From assembly GCF_026343945.1 (NCBI RefSeq), contig NZ_JAPKNJ010000001.1, forward strand, positions 2,666,001-2,730,000: DNA of 64,000 nucleotides, in the 5' to 3' direction. Positions 8,070-15,896 of the stretch are shown piece after piece (within the stretch, counting starts at the first letter, position 1; each line of letters starts with the position of its first letter). The translations under genes and the position numbers were made by a program. Origin of the DNA: Kaistia algarum (lineage in GTDB: Bacteria > Pseudomonadota > Alphaproteobacteria > Rhizobiales > Kaistiaceae). A model generated the notes under the pieces. That model did not search any database. It saw only the letters and a program-made list of their open reading frames with translations, and was not told the origin of the DNA.

Positions 8070-9308
8070 ATGTCACGTATTTTTGGGCTCCTCGCGGGCC
8101 TCGCCGGCAGCGTGGCCATCGCGCTGGCCAGCCCCGCGGTGGTCCTCGCCGCGGAGGCGACCCCCGCCGCCCAGGCGGCGCCGATCGCCGTTCCATCCGG
8201 GGTGAGCTATGAACTGATCGGCCACTGGGACGTCGACAAGCTCAACCAGATCCTTAACGCCGATGCGCCGAAATTCTTCAACATCGCGGTACCCTATACG
8301 CCGGCAAAGAATGCCGTCAGCCTCTATCGGGTCACCTATTCCTCGGTCGTGCCGGAGCAGAACAACCGGCCGATCGTCGCGACCGGCCTTCTCGCCGTGC
8401 CGGATACGAGTGCGGCCAGCTTCCCCGTCATGTCCTACCAGCATGGCACGGTCTATCTGAAGACGCAGGTGCCGTCGTTCCCGGACCAGTCGCCCGAGAC
8501 GCAGCTCATCCTGGCCCAGTTCGCCGGCCAGGGCTATGTCGTCATCGGCGCCGATTATTTCGGCATGGGCACGTCGACCGAGCCGGAAGGCTATGGCGTC
8601 ATCGGCAGTCAGCAGCAGGCGAGCCTCGACATGCTGCTCGCCTCGCGGGCCGTGCTCGACCAGATGAAGATCGCTACCGGCAAGCTCTTCATCGGCGGTT
8701 GGTCCGAGGGTGGCTTCGTCACGATGGCCTTCCTCGAACGTCTGGAGAAGGTGGGCGTCAAGGTCGACGGCGCGGCCACGGCGAGCGGTCCGGCCGACAT
8801 CTTTTCCCTCCTCAGCGGCTTCCTGGACTTTCCGCGCCAGAACGACGCCACCTGGGCCAATGTGCTCTATATCCTGTCGGCCTTCTCCTTCGAAAACTAC
8901 TACGGCCTGCCGGGTCTCGCCCGCACGGTCATCACCGACGAATATTACGACCTCGCCAAGAAGGTCTACGAGCGCCAGCCGTATAAGTTCGAGGAGATCC
9001 CCGCGGACCTCCACAAACTGGTCCGTCCTGAGTATTTCGATGCGCAGTTCCTGGCCAATTCGGCCTATGGCAAGATCGCACTGGCGACGCAGGCCTATCG
9101 CTGGATCATCAAGACGCCAGTGCGCAACTATTATGGCGAAGCCGATGAGATCGTGTCTGTCGGGCTTGGCAAGCTGGTCATGAACTACCAGCAGGGCATT
9201 GGCGGCGGCAACAACAAGGTTGAGGCGATATCGACAGGCCAGACCGACCATCGCGGCACCTTCGCTACGGCCGTCCCGCTCTGGAAGACAGGGTTCGATG
9301 GCGAATAG
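8070..9308 (+). CDS. secreted alpha/beta hydrolase (secretory-lipase-like), copy 1
   Basis: A 412-residue exported serine hydrolase. There is a signal peptide (1-28, ending VVLAA), a nucleophile elbow GGWSEGG with Ser212, a likely acid Asp359 in YYGEADE and a likely base His394 in QTDHRG, so the triad looks complete. GADYFGMG at about 160-167 resembles secretory lipases and cephalosporin-esterase-like members. Start ATG 8070 has AAGGAGA 9-15 bases upstream. About four residues in five match the second hydrolase at 11200-12483 over the mature part, so the two are recent paralogues separated by the GNAT and HlyD genes. Its substrate (an ester or lipid) is unknown. Confidence 0.82.
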   Translation: MSRIFGLLAGLAGSVAIALASPAVVLAAEATPAAQAAPIAVPSGVSYELIGHWDVDKLNQILNADAPKFFNIAVPYTPAKNAVSLYRVTYSSVVPEQNNRPIVATGLLAVPDTSAASFPVMSYQHGTVYLKTQVPSFPDQSPETQLILAQFAGQGYVVIGADYFGMGTSTEPEGYGVIGSQQQASLDMLLASRAVLDQMKIATGKLFIGGWSEGGFVTMAFLERLEKVGVKVDGAATASGPADIFSLLSGFLDFPRQNDATWANVLYILSAFSFENYYGLPGLARTVITDEYYDLAKKVYERQPYKFEEIPADLHKLVRPEYFDAQFLANSAYGKIALATQAYRWIIKTPVRNYYGEADEIVSVGLGKLVMNYQQGIGGGNNKVEAISTGQTDHRGTFATAVPLWKTGFDGE

Positions 9309-9386
9309 AAATCGCTCGGATCGGGACGCGCGGTTCCTTCCAGCTTTCCGTATTCTCGTTTTGTCAGCAGCGGGACCTAGCTGAGC

Positions 9387-9932
9387 ATGATGCTTTCAAC
9401 CAGCGCGGCGTTTGATCGTCTCGACATGCAGTCGGATCGTGATCGCAGTGAATTCATCGCGATCACGAAGGAATATTTCGAGTGGATGAATGGCGAGTTC
9501 GTCAGGGTCTGTCAGTTCTCCATTCCAGATCTCGTCGGTATGACCATTGACGAGTATGTCGGCTACACGACCGACATCGCTGCCGAGATCGGCCCTGAGG
9601 ACGGCGGAATCCATGTTCGCAGAAGCCCGTTCGGCGAGATCATGGCGATGGGGGGGCTGCGGCGTCTTCCCGATGGAGCGGCGGAGATCGTCCGCATCTT
9701 CACGCGTCCGGATTTCCGCGGCGAAGGCCTCGGCTTCCAGACGGTCAACCATCTCGTCGGAGAGGCGGGGCGGCTGGGTTACGGCGTTCTGCGGCTCGAC
9801 ACCGGCATCTTCATGAAATCTGCCCAAAAGATCTACCAAGCGGCCGGGTTCTCGCCATGCGAGCCCTATGCTGGCGCGGAGCCGCCGCCCCGGCTGCTTC
9901 CGTTCTGGCTGTTCATGGAGCGCGGGGTCTGA
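9387..9932 (+). CDS. GNAT-family N-acetyltransferase
   Basis: A 181-residue cytoplasmic acetyl-CoA-dependent transferase. The acetyl-CoA pyrophosphate-binding motif is clear in FTRPDFRGEGLGFQTVNHL (about 109-127, pattern R-x-x-G-x-G), and the C-terminal AQKIYQAAGF motif is typical of GNAT enzymes. The acceptor is unknown. It lies 78 bases after the first hydrolase and 92 before the HlyD-like gene, on the same strand, so it may be co-transcribed. A role in modifying or self-protecting against something made or exported by the cluster is only a guess. Confidence 0.85.
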   Translation: MMLSTSAAFDRLDMQSDRDRSEFIAITKEYFEWMNGEFVRVCQFSIPDLVGMTIDEYVGYTTDIAAEIGPEDGGIHVRRSPFGEIMAMGGLRRLPDGAAEIVRIFTRPDFRGEGLGFQTVNHLVGEAGRLGYGVLRLDTGIFMKSAQKIYQAAGFSPCEPYAGAEPPPRLLPFWLFMERGV

Positions 9933-10024
9933 GGGCTCCGTCCCCGTTCTGATCCAAGTCGAGTGACCGCTTCTGTCCATCGGCACGACCAGACGCATCA
10001 CACCTTACCAGCGGGAGAGCCATC

Positions 10025-11203
10025 ATGGCGTGGTTGATGAAAACGGCGAGGCCGGATCGTGGCGCGCTGCCGCGCAGGATATCAGCCTGCATCATCGCCG
10101 CGTTTGCATCCGCCCTGATGGCTGCGCCGTCTCTCGGCGCGGGTGTCGCCGCGAGCCCGCCCGAGATCAAGGCGCGGGCCATCTTCCTGCCCGAGGCGCC
10201 CGATTTCGACGTCGTGCACCCGATCTATGCCGCCGGTTCCGCAATCGTCGAGGACATCAAGATCGGCCCCGACGAGGTCGTTACCAAGGGGCAGGTGCTG
10301 CTGGCGCTGCGCTCGCCGCTGCTTGACGAGAAGATCGCCACCACGAAAGCGTCGCTGCAGCGGCGCAGCGACTATCTGCAGGAGCTGACGGGGCTCGCCG
10401 ACCAGTATCAGAACGCCATGCTGGCACTCGAAGCCGAGCATCGGCGGGAGATCGGCGAGGCTATCGCGACGATCGAGAGGGAGCGCGACGGCTACAAGAA
10501 GATCCTGGAGGGCAAGACCGAACTCCGCAGCAAGGGCTTGGAGACCAGCGGTTCGGCGTTCCAAGCCCAGGTGCAGTACGATCAGAGCGTCAACGAACTG
10601 ATGAAGCAGAAGCTGGCTCTGCTGGAAGTCGATTCGCGCATCGCCCAGATGCAGAAGCAGCGCTATGAGCAGTTCGCGCCGCTGTCGCGCCAGATAGAGG
10701 ATCAGCGGATCGCGCTCGGCGAACTCGAGAGCCAGTACGAATTCCTGCGCACCATCCACGCACCCAGCGACGGCATCGTGAATTCGATCTTCATCACGCG
10801 TGGCGCATCCATCGACGCGAAGGATGTGCTGATGACGCTGTCGAACGCCAATTCGACGCTGCAGGCCTATGCCTTCGTCGACATCGCGGATGTGCCGCTG
10901 CTCAAGCAGGGCATGACAGTCTCGCTTCTGCCCGCGCATGCCCGCAAGGATGTCGATCAACCCCTCGCCGGAACGATCCGGTCGATCTCGAAGACGCCGC
11001 TTTCGCGGGCTGAAGCCAGGAACCTGTTTTTCGACGACGATGCCGTCGCCTATTTCATCCCCGGCAGCATCGTCTATCTCGTCCGCATCGCGCTTCCCGC
11101 GAACGCGCCCGAAGGGGTAGTCGGCTCCGGCGATCTCGCGACCCTGCAGATTCAAACTCCGGCGGCCGGCGCTCCAGGCGCTATGGTGGAGGCGCGTCCG
11201 TGA
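10025..11203 (+). CDS. HlyD/NHLM-type periplasmic adaptor (membrane fusion protein), orphan
   Basis: A 392-residue adaptor. A hydrophobic N-terminal anchor or signal (20-45) is followed by a barrel-sandwich half (VEDIKIGPDEVVTKGQVLLA, about 76-95), a long alpha-helical hairpin (about 100-240, charged and Gln-rich) and the second half TIHAPSDGIVNSIFITRGAS (about 243-262). This is the HlyD architecture, and the helical part with AMLALEAEHRREIGEA resembles secretion proteins of NHLM-type peptide export systems. No ABC exporter or peptide precursor lies nearby. Its stop overlaps the start of the second hydrolase (GTGA at 11200-11203), which implies a functional link. The partner inner-membrane protein must be encoded elsewhere. 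Confidence 0.75.
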   Translation: MAWLMKTARPDRGALPRRISACIIAAFASALMAAPSLGAGVAASPPEIKARAIFLPEAPDFDVVHPIYAAGSAIVEDIKIGPDEVVTKGQVLLALRSPLLDEKIATTKASLQRRSDYLQELTGLADQYQNAMLALEAEHRREIGEAIATIERERDGYKKILEGKTELRSKGLETSGSAFQAQVQYDQSVNELMKQKLALLEVDSRIAQMQKQRYEQFAPLSRQIEDQRIALGELESQYEFLRTIHAPSDGIVNSIFITRGASIDAKDVLMTLSNANSTLQAYAFVDIADVPLLKQGMTVSLLPAHARKDVDQPLAGTIRSISKTPLSRAEARNLFFDDDAVAYFIPGSIVYLVRIALPANAPEGVVGSGDLATLQIQTPAAGAPGAMVEARP

Positions 11204-12483
11204 AAGCCTGTGCTCGCCAAGCCGCCGAGGCTGTCGGCGTTTCCCGCCTCGAGCGGTCCATCTTGTCCCGCCTGCTCGGCTTCGTCGGCTCCCTCGCCGT
11301 CGCCCTGGTCGCCATATCGGCAAGCCCGGGCGCCGCTTGCGCGGCGGACGTGGCGCCGATTGCCGTTCCCTCGGGGGTGAGCTATGAGCTGATCGGCCGC
11401 TGGGATGTCGACAAGCTCAACCAGATTTTGACCGTCGATGCGCCGAAGCTCTTCAATATCGCCGTGCCCTATACGACGGCCAGGAATGCGGTCCGCCTCT
11501 ATCGGGTCACCTATTCCTCGGTCGTACCCGAGCAGAAGAATCGGCCGATCGTCGCGACCGGCCTGCTTGCCGTGCCGGACACCGGTGCGACCAACTTGCC
11601 CATCCTGTCCTACCAGCACGGCTCGGCCTTTCTGAAGACGCAAGTGCCGTCGTTCCCGGACCAATCGGGGGAGACGCAGCTGGTGGTCGCGCAGTTCGCC
11701 GGCCAAGGCTATGTCGTCATCGGCGCCGATTATTTCGGCATGGGCGCATCGACCGAGCCGGAAGGCTTCGGCGTCATGGCCAGCCAGCAGCAGGCGAGCC
11801 TCGACATGCTCCGCGCCTCCAAGGCTGTGCTGGGGCAGATGCAGATCTCGACCGGCAAGCTCTTCCTCGCCGGCTGGTCGCTGGGGGGCTTTGCGACGAT
11901 GGCCTTCCTCGAACGTCTGGAGAAGGATGGCGTCAAGGTCGACTGCGCCGCCATGGCGAGCGGTCCGGCCGACGTCTATTCGCTGCTGAGCGGCTTTCTG
12001 GACTTTCCGCGCCAGAACGACGCTGCTTCGACCAATCTCCTCTACATTCTCTCGGCGTTCTCCTTCGAGACCTATTACGGCCTTCCCGGCCTCGCCCGAT
12101 CCTTCTTCACCGACGAATATTACGACATAGCGCGGCGCGCCTATGAGCGCCGACCCTATGAGTTCAACGACATTCCGACGGATCTCACCAAGCTGATCCG
12201 CCCGGAATATTTCGATCCCGATTTCTTCGGCAACTCCGCCTATGGCAAGATCGCCCTGGCGACGCAGGCCTATCGCTGGATCATCAAGACGCCGGTCCGC
12301 AACTATTATGGCGAGGCCGACGAGGTTGTCTCCGTCGGGCTCGCTAGGCTGGCGATGAACTACCAGCAGGGCATAGGCGGTGGTAACGATCGCGTCAAAG
12401 CCATATCGACTGGCCAAACCGACCATCGCGGCACCTTCGCCACAGCCGTTTCCCTCTGGAAGACATGGTTCGACCGCCAGTAG
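11200..12483 (+). CDS. secreted alpha/beta hydrolase (secretory-lipase-like), copy 2
   Basis: A 427-residue paralogue of the hydrolase at 8070-9308, collinear over its whole mature part with a 15-residue longer N-terminus. Predicted triad: Ser227 in GWSLGG, Asp374 in YYGEADE, His409 in QTDHRG. The GTG start overlaps the adaptor stop by four bases, so translation is coupled. The N-terminus has a basic stretch and then a hydrophobic segment ending ASPGAACAAD, which fits a Sec signal, or a lipoprotein if AACA acts as a lipobox (weak). Differences from copy 1 cluster around the nucleophile (L for E after Ser) and a Cys at AAMASGP, hinting at altered specificity. Confidence 0.82.
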   Translation: MKACARQAAEAVGVSRLERSILSRLLGFVGSLAVALVAISASPGAACAADVAPIAVPSGVSYELIGRWDVDKLNQILTVDAPKLFNIAVPYTTARNAVRLYRVTYSSVVPEQKNRPIVATGLLAVPDTGATNLPILSYQHGSAFLKTQVPSFPDQSGETQLVVAQFAGQGYVVIGADYFGMGASTEPEGFGVMASQQQASLDMLRASKAVLGQMQISTGKLFLAGWSLGGFATMAFLERLEKDGVKVDCAAMASGPADVYSLLSGFLDFPRQNDAASTNLLYILSAFSFETYYGLPGLARSFFTDEYYDIARRAYERRPYEFNDIPTDLTKLIRPEYFDPDFFGNSAYGKIALATQAYRWIIKTPVRNYYGEADEVVSVGLARLAMNYQQGIGGGNDRVKAISTGQTDHRGTFATAVSLWKTWFDRQ

Positions 12484-13037
12484 TCTCAGGGTTGCCCCAG
12501 AAAAGGGGTGCTGTTGAAGCCAAGAAAGGATGGGGCGGGTGGTCGGCACCGAGCCGACACGAGCAGTCCGAGGACTTGAGGAATCGCGCTTCCCCTGCCC
12601 CTCCGTCTTCGACCCCATCCTGCCGACGTCAAAGCAACCCCCTTCCCAAGTCTGGCGGCGCATCCTTGGGAGTGCGGGGCTGCGGCGTATTGTAACGCAC
12701 GATATCCGGCTGCCTCGGCGACGTCGGCGGTTCCGACGTCGATCTCGCGGCTGCCGCTGATAAGGGGGCTGAGAGTATAGGCGGCCGATCGCTCGGCCAG
12801 CGCCACGGATCCTCCCTTGGTCAGGATCGGCGCTTGGGCGATCCGCCGCTGCAGCGGTTCGATGTCCGTCATCGTGCCACCATGAAGCCGAGGCCATGCA
12901 TCGCGGCATGGTCCAGACAGTAGATCATCTCCCGCTACGCCTTGGGCGTGCCGGCAGCGAAACTTTGCAGCGTCGTCATCCCGACACACGAAAGGAGATG
13001 GCCGACGAGGTGGTCCCCGCCACGCCCCGTGGGTCGT
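12484..13037. other. 554-base region without a supported gene
   Basis: It lies between the second hydrolase and the 3' end of the tetR gene. The open minus-strand frame at 12486-12989 has an improbable composition (runs of Arg, Pro and Ala) and no ribosome site, although codons near 12870-12720 read moderately protein-like, so a decayed gene is possible. The tRNA-Leu-like segment at 12531-12560 is the only structure I can name. Confidence 0.5.
12531..12560 (-). repeat. tRNA-Leu 3'-end-like segment
   Basis: Thirty bases match the 3' end of the tRNA-Leu(CAA) gene (22495-22524), including T-arm, acceptor strand and CCA, at 26 of 30 positions in the same orientation. Mismatches fall in the discriminator and T-loop, so it cannot be a functional tRNA, and no anticodon arm precedes it. 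It may be an old attachment-site scar or chance. Confidence 0.35.
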
Positions 13038-13664
13038 TCAGGAGCGGGTGGCGACCAGGCCATTCATCACAAGGTCGATATGGGCGCGAATATAGCGGGG
13101 CACGTCGCCGTCGCGGTGATGCCCGAAGATCAGCGTCTCGACCATCAAGGCCATAAGGGGCCCGACGACCACGGGGGCCAGCGCGGCCGGAGCATCGCGG
13201 AATTCGCCGGTCGCAACGCCTTCGTCGAGCAGAGCCTGGGTCAAGTTGAACAGCGGCTCGATGAGCTCGTCGTGATGGTGGGCAACCACAGGCGGAAAGC
13301 GCATTCCTTCCGAGATGACCAGACGGACCAATTCTCGCGTGTGGCGATCATCGGATACTCGCTCGTAGAGCAATGTCAATAGATTTTGAAGGCGACCAAC
13401 GCAAGAACCTGTGAGATCCATCGAATCTCGAAGCAATTCCTCGATCGGATTCGAAATATGGCGAATCATCTCCGAGAATAATTCTTCTTTGGTTTCAAAA
13501 TAAACGTATATTGTTCCTTTTGTCACGCCGACGCGATCTGCGATATCCTCGAGGCGGGTTGCGGAAAAGCCCTTGGCGACGAATTCTTCAAAGGCTGCGT
13601 CCAAGATCTGAGTTGGCCGCCGCGCCTTCTGCTCGGCCCGGGATAGTTTGTCGCGCCTCGGCAT
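13038..13664 (-). CDS. TetR/AcrR-family transcriptional repressor
   Basis: A 208-residue repressor. The DNA-binding domain covers residues 15-62: TQILDAAFEEFVAKGFSATR, then LEDIADRVGVTKGTIYVYF (helix-turn-helix) and ETKEELFSEM. The remaining helices form the ligand and dimer domain. The start MPRRDK at 13664 is preferred over longer in-frame forms because these would run through the divergent promoter and into the adaptor gene. It diverges from the RND efflux operon with only 79 bases between starts, and an inverted repeat lies in that gap, so repression of the pump and of itself, relieved by a pump substrate, is the likely circuit. Confidence 0.9.
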   Translation of the reverse strand: MPRRDKLSRAEQKARRPTQILDAAFEEFVAKGFSATRLEDIADRVGVTKGTIYVYFETKEELFSEMIRHISNPIEELLRDSMDLTGSCVGRLQNLLTLLYERVSDDRHTRELVRLVISEGMRFPPVVAHHHDELIEPLFNLTQALLDEGVATGEFRDAPAALAPVVVGPLMALMVETLIFGHHRDGDVPRYIRAHIDLVMNGLVATRS

Positions 13665-13685
13665 GGTCGCCGCCCTCAGAATTTC

Positions 13686-13703
13686 ATTGACTAACCAGTC
13701 ATT
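13686..13703. promoter_or_regulatory. inverted repeat TGACT-AACC-AGTCA, probable TetR operator
   Basis: Perfect five-base arms (13688-13692 and 13697-13701) around four bases, in an A/T-rich 79-base gap between the divergent tetR and RND adaptor genes. TGACTnnnnAGTCA-like palindromes are common for AcrR/TetR repressors. It lies 22 bases from the tetR start and about 43 from the adaptor start, suited to blocking both promoters. Confidence 0.6.
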
Positions 13704-13743
13704 CAAAAATAATCTATTCGGGTCATTGTTCAAGAGGCCCACC

Positions 13744-14817
13744 ATGCGACGCGCATCTGCAGCCGCACTGTTCGCGTTCTTCCTGCCGGCTCTGGCCGCT
13801 TGCTCGCCTCGCGAGGATCCGCCTGCTAACGCGGTGCGTTTTGTAGAAACGGTGGTCGTAGCGGCCGAGCCGGTGTCGGAGGCCATTTCGACAACCGGCG
13901 AGATCAAGGCGCGGGTTCAGTCCGATCTGTCCTTTCGGGTCAGTGGACGCATCACCGACCGTTTGGTGGATGTCGGTGACCACGTGAAGGCCGGGCAGGT
14001 CCTCGCGCGGATCGACAACCAGGAACAGACGGCCGATCTGCAGGTCGCGATGGCCAGCCTGCTTTCTGCAGAGGCGCAGCAGACGCAGGCGCAGCGGGCC
14101 TTTGATCGCCAGGACAGCCTGTTCAAGGCCAGCTTCTCGACCCGCGCAGCGCTGGATTCGGCCAAGGAAACCTTGCTCAGGGCGACGGCGACCGTCGAAT
14201 CCGCCCAGGCCGCGGTTGACACAGCCCGCGATGCCCTCGACCAGGCCGACCTCCAGGCGGATGCCGATGGCGTGATTACGGCCCGCAGCGTCGAGGTTGG
14301 GCAGGTGGCGCAGGCGGCTCAACTCGTGTTCACGCTCGCGCATGACGGCCCCCGCGACGCCGTCCTCAGCGCGGACGAGACAGTCCTGCTTGGCCGCGAA
14401 CTCGACAACGAGGTCGAGGTACGTCCGATCGCGGGCGGCGCCGCCATGAAGGCGAAAGTGCGCGAGGTCTCGCCGACGATAGACAAGAGCACCGGCACGG
14501 TCCGGATCAAGCTCGGATTGGAAGGTGACCCCGATGTCAGGCTCGGCAGTCCGGTCATCGCGATCGGACACTACAAGCCGATGAACATGATCGAGCTGCC
14601 CTGGTCGTCCATGACGTCGGATGCGGGGCAGCCGGCCGTCTGGGTGGTGGATCCGAAGACGAATGCGGTGTCGATCCGTCCGGTCGAGGTCATGAATTAT
14701 GGACGCGGAAAATTTGCCGTGCGCTCCGGTGTGAAGCCCGGAGAGATCGTCGTCGCCTCGGGTTCTAAGTTCCTGAGCGCCGGGGAAATCGTGGCGTTTG
14801 ATGGAGCCGCCAAGTGA
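13744..14817 (+). CDS. RND efflux periplasmic adaptor lipoprotein, first
   Basis: A 357-residue membrane fusion protein of the AcrA/MexA class. A signal peptide with lipobox LAAC (Cys20) predicts a lipid anchor in the inner membrane. Barrel-sandwich halves are seen at DLSFRVSGRITDRLVDVGDH (about 60-79) and DADGVITARSVEVGQVAQ (about 175-192), with an alpha-hairpin between them, then beta-barrel and membrane-proximal domains. ATG 13744 is chosen so that the lipobox is well placed. Its stop overlaps the next GTG start (14814-14817), linking it to the second adaptor and the pump. Confidence 0.9.
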   Translation: MRRASAAALFAFFLPALAACSPREDPPANAVRFVETVVVAAEPVSEAISTTGEIKARVQSDLSFRVSGRITDRLVDVGDHVKAGQVLARIDNQEQTADLQVAMASLLSAEAQQTQAQRAFDRQDSLFKASFSTRAALDSAKETLLRATATVESAQAAVDTARDALDQADLQADADGVITARSVEVGQVAQAAQLVFTLAHDGPRDAVLSADETVLLGRELDNEVEVRPIAGGAAMKAKVREVSPTIDKSTGTVRIKLGLEGDPDVRLGSPVIAIGHYKPMNMIELPWSSMTSDAGQPAVWVVDPKTNAVSIRPVEVMNYGRGKFAVRSGVKPGEIVVASGSKFLSAGEIVAFDGAAK

Positions 14818-15896
14818 AGAACGCACTCACTCTCGCCATGCTTCTCCTGGCTGTCACGCTGCTCGCGGCCTGCCAGAAGCAGGAGCCGGCGGCGTCCGAG
14901 CCCCGTCCCGTCCTCTCCATCGTCGCCAAGGCGGAGCCGGCGCCGCGGTTGACGTTTCCTGGGACGGTGGAGGCGCGCGTCGAGACCGAGTTCGGCTTCC
15001 GCATTCTCGGGCGGATCGTCGCCCGCAATGTCCAGATCGGCGATTTGGTCAAGAAGGGCGACGTCCTCGCTGCGATCGATCCGCTGGCGCTTGAGCTTGC
15101 GGTGCGCAGCGCCCAATCGGACCTCGCCAACAGCCAAGCGCAGCTTTCCAATGCCGTCGGCAACGAAGACCGGCAGAAGGCGCTCTATCAAAGGCAGTCC
15201 GCCACGCAGGCTACATTCGAATCGGCCGAAGCGGACCGCAAGACGTCCGAGGCGGCAGTGGCCAAATCGCAGGCTAATCTCGACAAGGCGAACGAACAAC
15301 TCGGCTATTCGCGCCTCCTGGCAGAGTTTGACGGCGTGGTCACCGCAACCTCGGCTGAAGTCGGGCAGGTCGTGGCGGCGGGGCAGAGCGTCGTCACCGT
15401 GGCTGATCCGCAGGCGCGAGACGCGGTGATCGACGTTCCCGAGGCCCTTGCCGATCAGGTGCGGCAGGGCACGGTCTTCGATGCTTCGCTGCAGCTCGCC
15501 CCGGGTATCCACGCCAAGGCGATCGTGCGTGAGATTGCGCCCGAAGCCGACGAGGCCACGCGAACCCGTCGCACGAAATTGACGCTCGTCGATCCCCCCG
15601 AAGCGTTGAGGCTCGGCTCGGTCATCTCCGCGACTGCGGCAGGAAAGGACGGCACCACCATCCAGATCCCGGCTTCCGCCATCAAGACAGAAGGCTCCAA
15701 GACTTCGGTCTGGATCATCGACCCAGCGACGAAGACCGTCTCTTCCCGACCTGTCGTTCTCGATCTCTACCCGGTGCCCGGCGGTACCGTCACCGTGGTG
15801 GACGGCGTCAAGCCTGGCGACCGCGTCGTCGTTGCGGGCGTGAATAAACTCGAAGAAGGCCAGGCTATCCGCTTGGACCAGGAGATGACCAATTGA
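14814..15896 (+). CDS. RND efflux periplasmic adaptor lipoprotein, second
   Basis: A 360-residue adaptor with lipobox LAAC (Cys20) and the same domain plan: barrel-sandwich halves at FGFRILGRIVARNVQIGDLV and FDGVVTATSAEVGQVVAAGQ. The GTG start overlaps the first adaptor stop, and its stop overlaps the TTG of the pump (15893-15896). Two different adaptors before one pump occur in some RND operons and may form a mixed ring. No outer-membrane factor gene is present, so a TolC from elsewhere must complete the system. Confidence 0.9.
   Translation: MKNALTLAMLLLAVTLLAACQKQEPAASEPRPVLSIVAKAEPAPRLTFPGTVEARVETEFGFRILGRIVARNVQIGDLVKKGDVLAAIDPLALELAVRSAQSDLANSQAQLSNAVGNEDRQKALYQRQSATQATFESAEADRKTSEAAVAKSQANLDKANEQLGYSRLLAEFDGVVTATSAEVGQVVAAGQSVVTVADPQARDAVIDVPEALADQVRQGTVFDASLQLAPGIHAKAIVREIAPEADEATRTRRTKLTLVDPPEALRLGSVISATAAGKDGTTIQIPASAIKTEGSKTSVWIIDPATKTVSSRPVVLDLYPVPGGTVTVVDGVKPGDRVVVAGVNKLEEGQAIRLDQEMTN

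Noticed and set aside
12486..12989. 167-codon minus-strand frame in the gap after the second hydrolase
   Set aside because: No ribosome site, no domain, Arg/Pro-rich C-terminus; parts may be a decayed gene but cannot be supported.
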